NCBI RefSeq assembly: GCF_958298935.1
Contig: NC_084932.1
Span: forward strand, 16,905,501-16,969,500
From: Phragmites australis
Lineage: Eukaryota > Streptophyta > Magnoliopsida > Poales > Poaceae
Reading direction: 5' to 3'
DNA: 64,000 nucleotides
Every line of letters starts with the position of its first letter. Positions within the stretch are counted from its first letter, which is position 1. The notes below the pieces were generated by a model. It was not told where the DNA came from and made no database searches. It saw only the letters and a list, made by a program, of their open reading frames with translations. Below are positions 33,846 through 44,251 of the stretch, piece by piece. Made by a program: the position numbers and the translations under genes.

Positions 33846-35456
33846 TGAAGGTGATAAGCCCTAGAGGCAATCATAGAAATGATTATATCAAGTCTATGTT
33901 TTGGCACTTTTGAATGATGTCTTATTTCAAGAATGACTATCATTTACATTGATTAGAAGTATGTGATTTATTCATGGAACTCTTTGTCATGATGTTATTC
34001 TAAATTGATCTCTAGTCACATATCATTATGATAATTCATAAGACCAGCGTATTTATTGATTGGTGATCACATTTTATGGATCATAGGTATAGGGATACCG
34101 AATCAATAATATGAAAATTTATGTTAGAGAATATGATGTTAGATAGACCCTCCTTGAGATACTACTGTGATTGTTATTTATAATGTGCCATCAGTTATTA
34201 TCTCAAATGATATATTTGTAAGATCTTTAGATCTGAGATCGTTATTGATTCCTCAAATGTGTAGTGACATGCTTTGGGGCTGCCAAACGCTACTCCGTAA
34301 CTGGGTAGTCATAAAAGTAGTTTTTGAGTTTGTCATGAAACATGTTGTGAGGTGTGAGCGATCAAGATGGAATTTACCCCTCCTTGATAACGGGAGAGAT
34401 ATCTCTGGGCCACTCAATGTCGTTCAATAAGAAAGTGCATGGCCATACCAATATGATTAAAGAGTTAATCACGGTTTTGATAATCCATGACTCGATTGAG
34501 TGAATAGTCAAGCTAACACAAAGTGTGGCACGTATCTCACCTTGAGCTCGACTGATATCGTGAGGCAAAGGGATCGGTGCATGTGTATATCAAGGTTCAA
34601 CCAATATGATCTTTGTGTATACTCAGAAGTCAACATGTCTTGCTATGGACCGCTATTGATTTCCGTTTGAAAATAGTTTTCAAGTCATAGCCTTTTATAC
34701 ATGAACCTTATGAGTCACACACTTAATGGATTGGATCAAAATGTATGGATTGGATTCATATATCGGTTTGATTGGACTGTGATCCAAAAAGAGTTAGAGT
34801 CCTAAAGGGCTTCCAACGTAGGAGCCCATTAGTGAGCTCTATATAAGGAGGAGCGTGGGGCTGAGGCGATGTAAGAGCCACTACAAAACCCTAGCCGCAA
34901 CCCACCACATGATCTTCTAAAAGCCTAGATGCGTGCGTGGTGCTAGCACGCCGGCGCATGGTGATCCTGCCCAGTATGTGTGGATACCGTAAAGGCGTTG
35001 TTGCTACGCTGGTCTCCTTGGAATGAAGATTGTGATGTTGCTGCTCAGCTGGTCGATGACTTGTTCAGTTGGTTGACATACCTGCTCGGTGCTGGTCGCA
35101 AAGCACGATACGACCACACAAAATTTGTCGCAAAGCATGGCGCTACCACTCGAAACTAGTCGAGGAACATGACGTGACCACTCAGAACTAGTCGAGAACT
35201 CAATAGATCTACTCAGAGCTGGTCGAGGAACTAGTCGAGGAGCATGACTACATGTGCGGAGCTGGTCGTGGAGCTGATCGAGGAGCTGGTTAAGGAGCAT
35301 GACACGCACGACGTTAAATCGGTCTACTCCAACTCTTCTTCCACTGTGTTGCGCATCTGGTGGTAACAATCTATGACTCCTACTAGCATGGTTTTCTAGG
35401 TGAATACGGTAGAAATTTTTCGTTTTAGGCTAATGTTTCCTATGCGTTCTCTTACA
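33846..35456 (+). mobile_element. Solo LTR, probably Ty1/copia
   Basis: A 1611-bp block starting TGAAGGTGATAAGCCCTAGA and ending CGTTCTCTTACA, flanked by the 5-bp duplication TGGGA (33841-33845 and 35457-35461). GATAAGCCCTAGAGGCAAT near the start and TTCCTATGCGTTCTCTTACA at the end are typical of a widespread grass copia LTR family. No gag, pol or primer site follows, so it is the product of recombination between two LTRs. A short tandem-like zone with GAGCTGGTCGAGGA words is at about 35020-35300. Confidence 0.85.
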
Positions 35457-35655
35457 TGGGACTGTAGTGTGTCTCAATACAACATAGTAAGCCTGAACCC
35501 TAGAGATCCAATAGATAAGCTGCCTGACAGCTTTCTATGTTTGAGATACTTATAGGAAATAGAACAGCAGTAGTTCAGGTCTTAGGGTACTTAATGCGAA
35601 AACAAATTAAGATCCACAGAGGGTAGGGTGAATTTGATGGAGGTGGTTGTTGTTG

Positions 35656-36547
35656 CTACTGTTGTCGACTGCTATAAGATTGGCTATGGTGACCGCATCT
35701 GTCGCGGCCACGTTCGCCCATGGCTGTGCTCAAAGTTGTGATTGGTGTGATCAATGTGCTCATGAGTCGGCGTGGAGGATCCCCCAGAGTTGGGAACAAG
35801 TCTGGTGGTGAGGAGTGCAGAATCGGCCGCTTGTTTGGCTGAGTTGGCCTAAGAAGTCTCCTCAAGCGTGAGATCATTGCGGGCTTGCATGAAGGTTGGA
35901 AATGTGGGAAGCAATGGTAGAAGTGTTTTCGAGGACAATGAATTTGGGGATGAGGCCGTGAATCAATTGGTGGAAAAGAGTGCGCTTAGACATAGGCTGA
36001 TCACAATCAGCGGGGACATAGGCTAGGCTCTGCAATTTGTGCCAGTAAGTAGAGGCAGAAAGATTGCCTCGGCTAAGAGCATGGAATTCGTCCTCAACTT
36101 GGTTTCTTGCCAGAGAAGATGTCATGGAGGTGTGTCCAGATGCTATAGGTCATGGCGCTCAGGTTCATCACCATGTCGAGGATTCGTCAGAGATGGTGGC
36201 ATAAAGCCATATAAGAACTGCCATGTTCTCCTTTAACTAATCGGGATCATCATGATTGGGTCATTCCTGTCGATGTGATCACTGAAGTTGAAGCTGCCGT
36301 GCACAACCAGGAAGTGGGTGCACCACTTCGTGTAGTTGTTGGATTGAATGACAATGGTGAATGGCACAAGAGATTTGATGTTAATGATGTAGATGGCGTA
36401 AGATATGGGCATTGTGGTGGAGGTTCTGGTGGAGGAAGAAAGTAGCGCGGGAGAGGAGGGGGTGCACAAAGCGGAGGAAGAGGGAGAGCCGTCACCCATG
36501 GTGGATAGAGTATTAGAATCTAGATTGCTAATACCATCGTCCTCCAT
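35656..36547 (-). pseudogene. Ty1/copia gag remnant
   Basis: From 36547 the frame reads MEDDGISNLDSN, a Ser/Pro-rich stretch, then INIKSLVPFTIVIQSNNYTK and WCTHFLVVHGSFNFSDHID, the usual start of a plant copia gag (UBN2/gag type). It stops at 36233. Later parts (NQVEDEFHALSRGN, LFHQLIHGLIPKF, at 36125-35874) are in another frame, and a basic tail GERGRDRCGHHSQ is at 35730-35656. No pol adjoins it. The copia element starting at 36556 inserted just upstream of its start codon. Confidence 0.7.
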
Positions 36548-36555
36548 GTTGCACT

Positions 36556-37003
36556 TATTAGATTTAATATGAATTACCTAACACATGAACACCTAAGATC
36601 AAAGAGATTAGGGCTCAACCTACCGTCATTGGAAGAGGAAGCCATCGGGTCTTCACGTAGTCGATGTAGATGTGGCCAACGTGTGGTCAATTGCTAGCTT
36701 AATGATGAGGTTGATGTAGTGGATGCTGGGAGAAAGCTGGCGATGTCGTCATCCTGCAAAGGGTGTCGGCCTTCCCATGGGCACCAACGAGAGATCGATC
36801 AGGATCGAGTTTGTTGGGGTGAGAGAGAGACTAGGAGATCGTTTGGACTAAACCTAGATGCCGGCTCACCCCTTCCCTTTTATAGCACTGGGCCACAAGG
36901 GACATTAACCAATTGTCGGTTAGGCACCCCCGATTAGGGCCCATCGTGGGGTTCAACTCCCCTTAGGTTCGGTCTCTCGGTTAGCCCGAGATGAACACCA
37001 ACA
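36556..37003 (-). repeat. 3' LTR of the copia element
   Basis: Its low-coordinate end reads TATTAG where TGTTAG is expected, so the terminal G is mutated. The other end is CACCAACA. A TATA box (minus strand TATAAAAGGGAAGG) lies at about 36872-36886. Confidence 0.9.
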
Positions 37004-37015
37004 TTCTCCCCCTTG
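37004..37015 (-). promoter_or_regulatory. Polypurine tract of the copia element
   Basis: On the minus strand CAAGGGGGAGAA directly precedes the 3' LTR start TGTTGG. Confidence 0.85.
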
Positions 37016-37194
37016 ATCGTAAGGTTAACCTTATAAGTCCATTCTTAATACAACAGTACACTAAGGCAATGTGTTACAATGGCTAATGAAATGCCTCTGA
37101 AACCCTAGTACCTATAGTGCACTATTCTATCTTGATATAGAAAACTTTATAATTAATAGGAGTTGGTTTGTATAATGGTCCTCTAATTCCAGAA

Positions 37195-37724
37195 TCAAAG
37201 ACTTTCCAATAAACCCATGCCGACAATATGATGTCTAAAAACATTGGGTGGTAAGCCTTTAGTTAGCAGATCCGCGAGCATTGACTTAGTGCTCATATGC
37301 TTGATCTTAATTGTTTGATCCTGGATTTTATCTTTCACAACGTGATACTTAATGTCAATGTGTTTGGCAGCGCCACTTGACTTGTTGTTACTCATATAGA
37401 AAATTGTTGATTGATTATCATAGTATAAATTAAGTTGTTTTGCAATGTTGTCTACCACTCTAAGTCTGGGAATAAAGTTCTTAAGCCATACAGCTTGCCC
37501 CATAGCCTCATAACATGCCACAAACTCAGCCTGCATTATCAACGATGCAGTAAGTGTCTGTTTGGAGCTTTCCCATGAGCAGCAAGGGTGAATATAAATC
37601 TTGATGTGGATTTCTTAGCATCTATACACCCCGCGAAGTCTGTGTCTAAATAATCCACAACTTCAAGATTATCAGATTTTCTATATGTGAGCATGAAGTG
37701 CTTAGTGCCTTGCATATAATGCAA
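37195..37724 (-). pseudogene. RNase H of the copia element
   Basis: Two frames: 37724-37539 (VVDYLDTDFAGCIDAKKSTS) and 37542-37195 (QAEFVACYEAMGQAVWL, LYYDNQSTIFYMSNN, KHIDIKYHVVKDKI, ADLLTKGLPP). These are the standard copia RNase H blocks. The join loses the usual ALSTTEAE segment start, indicating a frameshift. Confidence 0.85.
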
Positions 37725-37766
37725 AGCTTTCTTAACTCCTTTCCGATGGTCCAGTCCTGGATTAGA

Positions 37767-38750
37767 CTAATATCTGCCAAGCATCCCGGTTACAAAAGCC
37801 AAGTTAGGGCACGTGCAAACTTGAGCATACATAATACTTCCGACAGCAGAAGTGTAAGGAACCACCTTCATCTGATCATCTTCATATTGGTTCATCAGAT
37901 ATTGGAATGTCCCAAACTTATCACCCTTAACAACAAGAGCAGGTGAGGCATAGCACTTATGCATATTGTATTTCTTTAGTACTCTGTCTATGTATGCCTT
38001 TTGTGATAATCCTAATACTCCTTTGAACCTATATCGATGAATTTCAATGCCCAGAACATAAGAGGCTTCACTGAGATCCTTCATATCAAAATTAGTTGAA
38101 AGAACTTGTTTGGTCTCATACAACATGTCCTTATCGCTGCTGGCCAATAAGATGTCATACACATAGAGAGCTAAGATAGTAAACTTGCTCTCCTTAAACT
38201 TAACATATATGCAATTGTCCACATAATTTTCCTTAAAGTCAAATTTTCTTATTATTTGGTCAAACTTAAGGTACCATTGTCTAGACACTTACTTTAATCA
38301 ATAAATAGATTTCTTAAGTTGACATCCTATATGTTCCTTGTCTTCCACAACAAAACCTTCTAGTTGAGCCATGTAAACACTTTCATGCAAGTCACCATTA
38401 AGAAATGCAGTTTTAACATCCATATGATACAACTCTTAATCATAATGAGCTATAAGCATCGTAATTATTCTAAATGAATCTTTAGTTGAGATAGGAGAGA
38501 AAGTATCATTGTAATAAATGCTTTCTCTTTGTGTGCAGCCCTTTGCTACGAGCCTTGCTTTGAACTTTTCGATATTTCCCTTAGAGTTATATTTGCTTTT
38601 GTAGACCTATTTACAGCCTACTGTTTTGGCTCCATCAAGAATCTCTACCAAGTCCCATACATCGTTAGTGCTCATAGACTTTATTTCATCCTTCATGGCA
38701 TCAAGCCACTTAGATGAATGTTCACTTTTTAGGGCTTCCTTATATGAGGT
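37767..38750 (-). pseudogene. Reverse transcriptase of the copia element
   Basis: Starts in the frame ending at 38607 (DPTSYKEALKSEHSSKWLDA), continues with stops through the region reading [20 protein letters not shown] (about 38420-38360), then the frame 38288-37767 (SRQWYLKFDQIIRKFDF). The catalytic box reads LYVYDILLASSD where copia enzymes have YVDD, so one essential Asp is replaced by Tyr. At least two in-frame stops precede it. Confidence 0.9.
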
Positions 38751-40200
38751 AGGATCATCAACCTTCCCTATGTCATTCGCATCCTCACTATTGTAAACCA
38801 CCTCAATTGAGATGGTTGATCTTCTTTCCCGCTGTGATCTTCTAATAGGTTCATTAGTTACTACAAGGGGTTGTTGAGGCTCTTCACTATGTGTTTTATT
38901 GGAAACTATAAAGTCCTCAACTGGAATTGCAACAACAGTGTTGTCTACTGAAGGTGCAACCACCTCAATTGGAGGTGCAACAACAGTATTTTCAACTAAA
39001 GGTGCAACCACCGAAGGCACATGAAAAATAGTCTCTTGGAAAATAGGTGACACAACATAAACCCGTTTCTCCTCAAATTTTATTTCCCTGGGCTCGGTAC
39101 TCCCCATGATCTCATCGCTTTCCAAGAACACAACATGTCTTGTCTCGACAAACTTAGTAAAATTATTTGAACAATAAAAAAGATGATACCCCTTTGATCT
39201 GTCAGGGTAACCAATAAAATGGCAACTGACAGTCTTAGGGTCTAATTTCCCAATAATTGGATTGAAAATTTTAGCTTCCGCTGGATAGCCCCACACACGT
39301 AAATAATTTAAGGTCAGTTTCCTCCCAGTCCATAATTCATAAGGTATCTTAGGTACCAATTTAGTGGGAACCCGATTAAGTATATGTGCATCTATCTTTA
39401 AAGCTTCCATCCATATATTGACTGCTGGACTAGAGTAACTTAGCATACTTCGTACCATATCCATAAGAGTACGAATACGTCTTTCAGCTACTCCATTTTG
39501 CTGAGGTTCACTCGATGTTGAACATTGGGCTACTATGATATTTTCCCGAGTGTACATAGCAAAAGGCCCAAGATTTGGCCATAAGGAGCATGTCTCCCAT
39601 AATATTCTCCCCCACGATCTGATCTTACTACTTTAATCTTTAAATTGTGCTGATTTTCAACTTCAAGCTTAAATAGTGACTCAGATCGATCCTTAATGGG
39701 ATAGATGTACCCAAAACGTGAGAAATCATCAATAAATGTTATGAAAGAATCAAAACCATCTATTGACGTCATAGGAAAAGGACCGCATACATCAGTGTGA
39801 ACTAATTCTAAGATTCATGTGCTTCGTGTGGCTCCTTTCTTGATTTGCTTAAGATATTTTTCTTTAATGCAATCAATGCACTGGTCTGAGTCAGAGAAGT
39901 CTAAGGGGTGGAGGATCTCTTCTTTAATGAGACACTCCATTCCCCCCTCGAAATGTGGCATAATCGACAGTGCCACAATTTCGATGACGTCTCATTATCA
40001 CTTCTCTTACGCTTAGTAATTACATCACAAATATTCATATATACAGAGGAATCACTGGGAGATAGCAAATAAAACTTGTCTTGTAGGATGGCAAGATCAA
40101 CACTAACATTATTTAACTGAATAACACACTTCTTGTTTCCAAAATTACAATGAAAATAATCATCGCCTAACATAGAAATGGAAATCAAGTTTCGTCTCAT
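38751..40200 (-). pseudogene. Integrase of the copia element
   Basis: The pre-integrase zinc segment KLWHCRLCHIS is at about 39980. The core starts FITFIDDFSRFGYIYPIKDR, then VVRSDRGGEYYG (39772-39533), and continues NGVAERRIRTLMDMVRSMLS (39557 on). The block VWGYPAEAKIFNPIIGKLDP and FIGYPDRSKGYHLFYC is also kept. Three frames are needed to read it, so it is broken. Confidence 0.9.
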
Positions 40201-40352
40201 AGAGGGACATAAATTACATTATTGAGCTAAAGAATAAAGCCACTATCTAGTGTCAATGGAAATGATCCCACTGCTTCAACTTCAGCCTCTATACCATTGG
40301 TGACTCTAATTCTTCTTTCCCCTCTTCTTAGGGTCCTCCTCGTAATGAATCC

Positions 40353-41224
40353 CTACAATGAATTGGTAACATGCACATTTGCACCAGAATCAATCCACCA
40401 AGAATTGATAGCATAATCAACATAAAGAGATTCATTTATGAATGTAACTTCATCATTACCTTTCTTGTTGAGCCACTTTAAGAACCCGACACATTCCTTG
40501 TCGAGGTATCCACCTTTCCCACAGAAGAAGAACCCATTTTGATCAGCTTCCTTAGGAAGAACAAGAGCAGCAGGAGTCTTGGGCCCCTTGCCCCCTATCT
40601 TGTTTGGCTTAGGGGAGAACTGTAGCTTCTTCTTAGGCTTGTCATCTCCTTGGAACCTTCTTTTTTCAGAACTAAATTGATTGATGTGATCAACTCTTTC
40701 AGCATTTAGCCTTTCCTCCTCTTGGGCACACATGGCCATTAGTTCATCAATAGACCACTTTACCTTCATAGCATTATAATTAACCGTAAATGGTGCAAAC
40801 TCAGGAGATAAAGAGGTCATAATAAAATGGATAAGGAAACCATAAGAAATTTCCATCTCCATTTTCTTAAGCTTAGTAGCCATATTGCTCATCTTCATTA
40901 TGTGCTTTCTAATACTTCCTGATCCATCATATTTGTCATTTACAAGCCTCTTAATGAGTGTACTTGCATAGACTTTTGAGGATCCTTTGAATTGATCATC
41001 AACTTTCTTTAAGTACTCCTTAGCATTTGTGGCATCAGGGATTGCACCCTTATCCCTTCTGAAATTGAGCTCTTAACAATCATTAAGGACAGACAGTTTG
41101 AACGCTCCCACTTAGAGATGACATCATACTCTTTCTTTTTGTCATCATAATTGTCCTCACCTATGGTGGGAGCAACAGGAGCGTCCATTCTAAAGGCATA
41201 ATCGAGATCGAGAATGTTGAGCAC
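40353..41224 (-). pseudogene. Gag and protease start of the copia element
   Basis: Frames 41224-41009 (RMDAPVAPTIGEDNYDDKKK) and 40898-40353 (MEISYGFLIHFIMTSLSPEF, then MAMCAQEEERLNAERVDHIN). The zinc knuckle reads FFFCGKGGYLDKEC where CxxC(x4)H(x4)C is expected, so the first Cys is Phe and the His is Tyr. The protease active site WWIDSGANVHVTNS is intact but is followed by a stop. Confidence 0.85.
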
Positions 41225-42443
41225 AACTTTAATCCTTTCTTTCCAAGATGGGAAATTGTTCCCATTTAGTGCTCAATGCCGCTAATAATGCTGCTGGCAA
41301 TGTTGGAGGTGTTGGTAGCTGAAGTTAAAACATGAAACATTAGTGAAAAACATCATATAATGCATGTAATTAACCCTATGTTTGTCTGGTTAACAATATG
41401 CAAATTTATTGTTCTAATCGGTATCACTGTTGGGTAGAAAATGAAATAATAACTATAGCTCAACTTAATGATACATAATTATAAACAACGTTGGTTAGAA
41501 TATAATTAAATACCATCATAAAATGCTCTAATTAGACTTCGTGCTGGTTCCATTTAATTAGAGACATCACTTAATTTGCAGCAGAAACATCATTATTTTG
41601 GGCAATAAACATTAATTTATAGTCTTATAATAAAACATGAAATAAAACTTGATTGAAAAGCATTGAACAAATGCTAATCTGTCTAAAAACATAAAGCCAA
41701 CCCAATTATTAACGAGCCGGGACAACTACCCAAACTTATCTAAAATCAGTTCAGCCCATTATCTCTGTCGCAAACGGCCCCTTCCCCGGCAGCCCTACTA
41801 CGTATCTGGAGAGATGCCAGCCATTGATCGTCATCTGACGGGCAAGCACGCTTTTCGCCAGAACAAAACCGGCTCCAACGCCGCCGTAACCCTAACCCCA
41901 GCTCATCCCATCATTCTCTCCCCGAGTAACATGCGAGCGATAGAGAGCGGTGGCACGGGATGTCGTCGTCAAAAAAGGAGGTGCCACCACGGGCCCTCTC
42001 GCCGATGTGTGCTTGTGACCGAGGTGGCACACGGCTCCATCGAGCAGATGATTGGTGGCACGTTAAGGCAGCCCACAATAGGGTGAGGGAATCCCCGACG
42101 TCAAGGTCCACGGTGTGGGGCTGCTGAGCTTCTTCTACCTTGCCAACGCGCACAAGGGCGATGATGACAAGTGGGTCTCTGGCCGCAGGGAAGATGACAG
42201 GAGCTAACCGTGAAGCGGCGATGACAACTAAAACATCCGAAAGGTAAGGGTCCCGATCGCATCTTCTAGCGGATCCATATGGAGAATGCACTGATCCAAG
42301 TCTAGAGATCATCAATTTGCAACTAAACATGTGTAATGTGGATTAACCCGAGACTAAACATGAATAATTTGACCTTAATTAAGGGTAAAACAAGGACTAA
42401 TTCTAACTCTATCGTACTTAGGGTTCATGAATTAGGGCAATTA

Positions 42444-42456
42444 GGCTCTGATACCA
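42444..42456 (-). promoter_or_regulatory. Primer-binding site (initiator tRNA-Met) of the copia element
   Basis: On the minus strand TGGTATCAGAGCC lies one base after the 5' LTR end. Confidence 0.9.
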
Positions 42457-42457
42457 T

Positions 42458-42904
42458 TGTTAGATCTGATATGAATTGCCTAACGCATGAACACCTAATA
42501 TCAAATAAATTAGGGCTCAACTTACCGTCAATGGAAGAGGAGGCCATTGGGTCTTCACGTAGTCGATGTAGATGTGGCCGGTGTGTGGTCGATCGCCTGC
42601 TTGACAATGAGGTTGATATAGTGGACACTAGGAGAAAGTTGGCGGTGTCGTCATCTTGCAAAGGGCGTCGGCCTTCCCATGGGCACCAGCGAGTGATCGA
42701 TCGGGATTGAGTTTGTTGGGGGTGAGAGAGAGACTAGGAGATCGTTGGACCACACCTAGACGCCAGTCACCCCTTCCCTTTTGTAGCGTTGGTCCACTGG
42801 AGACCTTAACCAATTGTCGGTTAGGCACCCCCAATCAGGGCACATCGTGGAGTTCGACTCTCCTTAGGTTCGGTCTCTCGGTTAGCCCAAGATCGACACC
42901 AACA
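42458..42904 (-). repeat. 5' LTR of the copia element
   Basis: Runs TGTTAGATCTGATATG to GATCGACACCAACA and matches 36556-37003 throughout. Followed by the target duplication GCACT. Confidence 0.95.
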
Positions 42905-42909
42905 GCACT

Positions 42910-43636
42910 ACCATCGTTTATTGTGACAATTGTATTCTTTCTATCATGCTCTGATACAAATGTAGCTAAGTTGCAGCATTGCAATCTAAAAAACCAATAA
43001 AATAGAATTTCAAAAGAACACTAAGTAGATATAGAGAACATTATATCAATACATTTTGTAATACATGCAGTTCAACATTTGGATTTGATGTTAATGTTGT
43101 GCAGGGCGTGCGAGATGGGCATGGTGGTGGAGGCGCTAGACAGGAGAATTGTAGAAAGACGAGGAAATACAAATTAAAAACAATATTGTTCTGGATTGGC
43201 ATTTGACAATAAGCTTTTCCGAAGGCCCATCATAGATGATAATGTTAAGGCCATGCAATTGTTTCAGCTATATGCAGTGTGCACTGTCAGCAAGCACAGT
43301 TCTTCACCCCTCAGAACTGGGCCTGGAGTGGAAAAGAAAAGGCCTTCCTTGCAACAGAGGATGCCTCCAAAAGGAAGGACAGGCAGGGCCGCACATAAGA
43401 GTAGGGAGGAAGAACAAAATTGGTCCCTGATTCCCTCTGTGGTCTGTTCTGTGCCATGCTCCCTTTTGTTGCTGCAGAATTATTGCAATTGGGCATGCAT
43501 GCAGAAGGAGGTGGAGTTGGTATCTTCAGTTTAGTCCCAAGTCCAGCAAGCAAAACCACTGCATGTGTAAGATTGCAGAATTATTGTGCTTCTGGAATGT
43601 AAGATTGCAGGACAATCAATATGCCTTCTGTAGAAT
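42910..43636. other. Spacer with a gag-like fragment, no clear gene
   Basis: About 43078-43135 (GATGTTAATGTTGTGCAGGG, then GAGATGGGCATGGTGGTGGA) resembles 36377-36425 in the gag remnant left of the copia element, same orientation. The open frame at 43196-43534 has no recognisable domain. Confidence 0.4.
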
Positions 43637-43802
43637 CAGTGGCGGAGCTAGAACATCCACTATATGAGAATTTTAGTTGTGTCTATGACACTAATATGTA
43701 CTGGCATCTACGAATTTTTACTCAACAAATAACTAATCTGTACTGACATTTCGAAATTTTAAGTGTGCCTGTGACACCAAAAAAACCCTAGCTCCACCCC
43801 TG
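43637..43802. mobile_element. hAT-type MITE
   Basis: A 166-bp element with 15-bp terminal inverted repeats (CAGTGGCGGAGCTAG at left, complement CAGGGGTGGAGCTAG at right, two mismatches). It is flanked by an 8-bp duplication TGTAGAAT (43629-43636) and TGCAGAAT (43803-43810), one mismatch. Eight-base duplications and CAG-type ends are typical of hAT elements. No coding capacity. Confidence 0.85.
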
Positions 43803-43810
43803 TGCAGAAT

Positions 43811-44251
43811 GTCCTGAAATCTACATCTCCATCAAGACAACATTGTCATTTGTTATAGTACCAACCTGGCCTCTGAAGAACTGAATCTGAACAAATCATG
43901 TGCCAGTCATTGTTCATTGAAGTGGGTTCATGGCTCAAAAGCAAAAACAGGAAAACAAAGAAACATAGAGAATTGGTAGGCCGCATTCGAAATTTGAGCA
44001 TCACACTAATGCTTTTCAATTGTCAGTCGAGACATGACATTTACTGAAAGCATGACAACTGCACACACCAGATTAAGGTTTATTACATTCTGCAGGTCAA
44101 GTGACAACCCTGTAATTACCCCAATCTCTCTGAAACCGTTGGGTATATATATCATATATACACAAATAGAAAAAAAAACAAATGATTAAAAGGAGCACAA
44201 CAAGTACAGTGACAGAACAGGAATTCTATATTCAGGCCATTGGCCATCAAT
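43811..44251. other. Downstream region of the cellular gene
   Basis: Probably includes the 3' untranslated region of the gene at 44252-46396. A minus-strand AATAAA lies at about 44080-44086. No other feature is seen. Confidence 0.45.
44080..44086 (-). terminator. Candidate polyadenylation signal of the cellular gene
   Basis: On the minus strand GTAATAAACC occurs about 165 bases after the stop codon, a normal position for a plant polyadenylation element. Confidence 0.4.

Larger units (their letters stand above)
36556..42904 (-). mobile_element. Complete Ty1/copia element with 5-bp target duplication, inactive
   Basis: LTRs at 36556-37003 and 42458-42904, a primer site next to the right LTR and a polypurine tract next to the left LTR define a 6.35-kb minus-strand element. 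The duplication GCACT is at 36551-36555 and 42905-42909. Order from right to left: gag, protease, integrase, RT, RNase H, which is the Ty1/copia order. LTR similarity looks like 85-90% by eye, so it is not recent. Several stops and lost catalytic residues are described in the gene entries. Confidence 0.95.
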
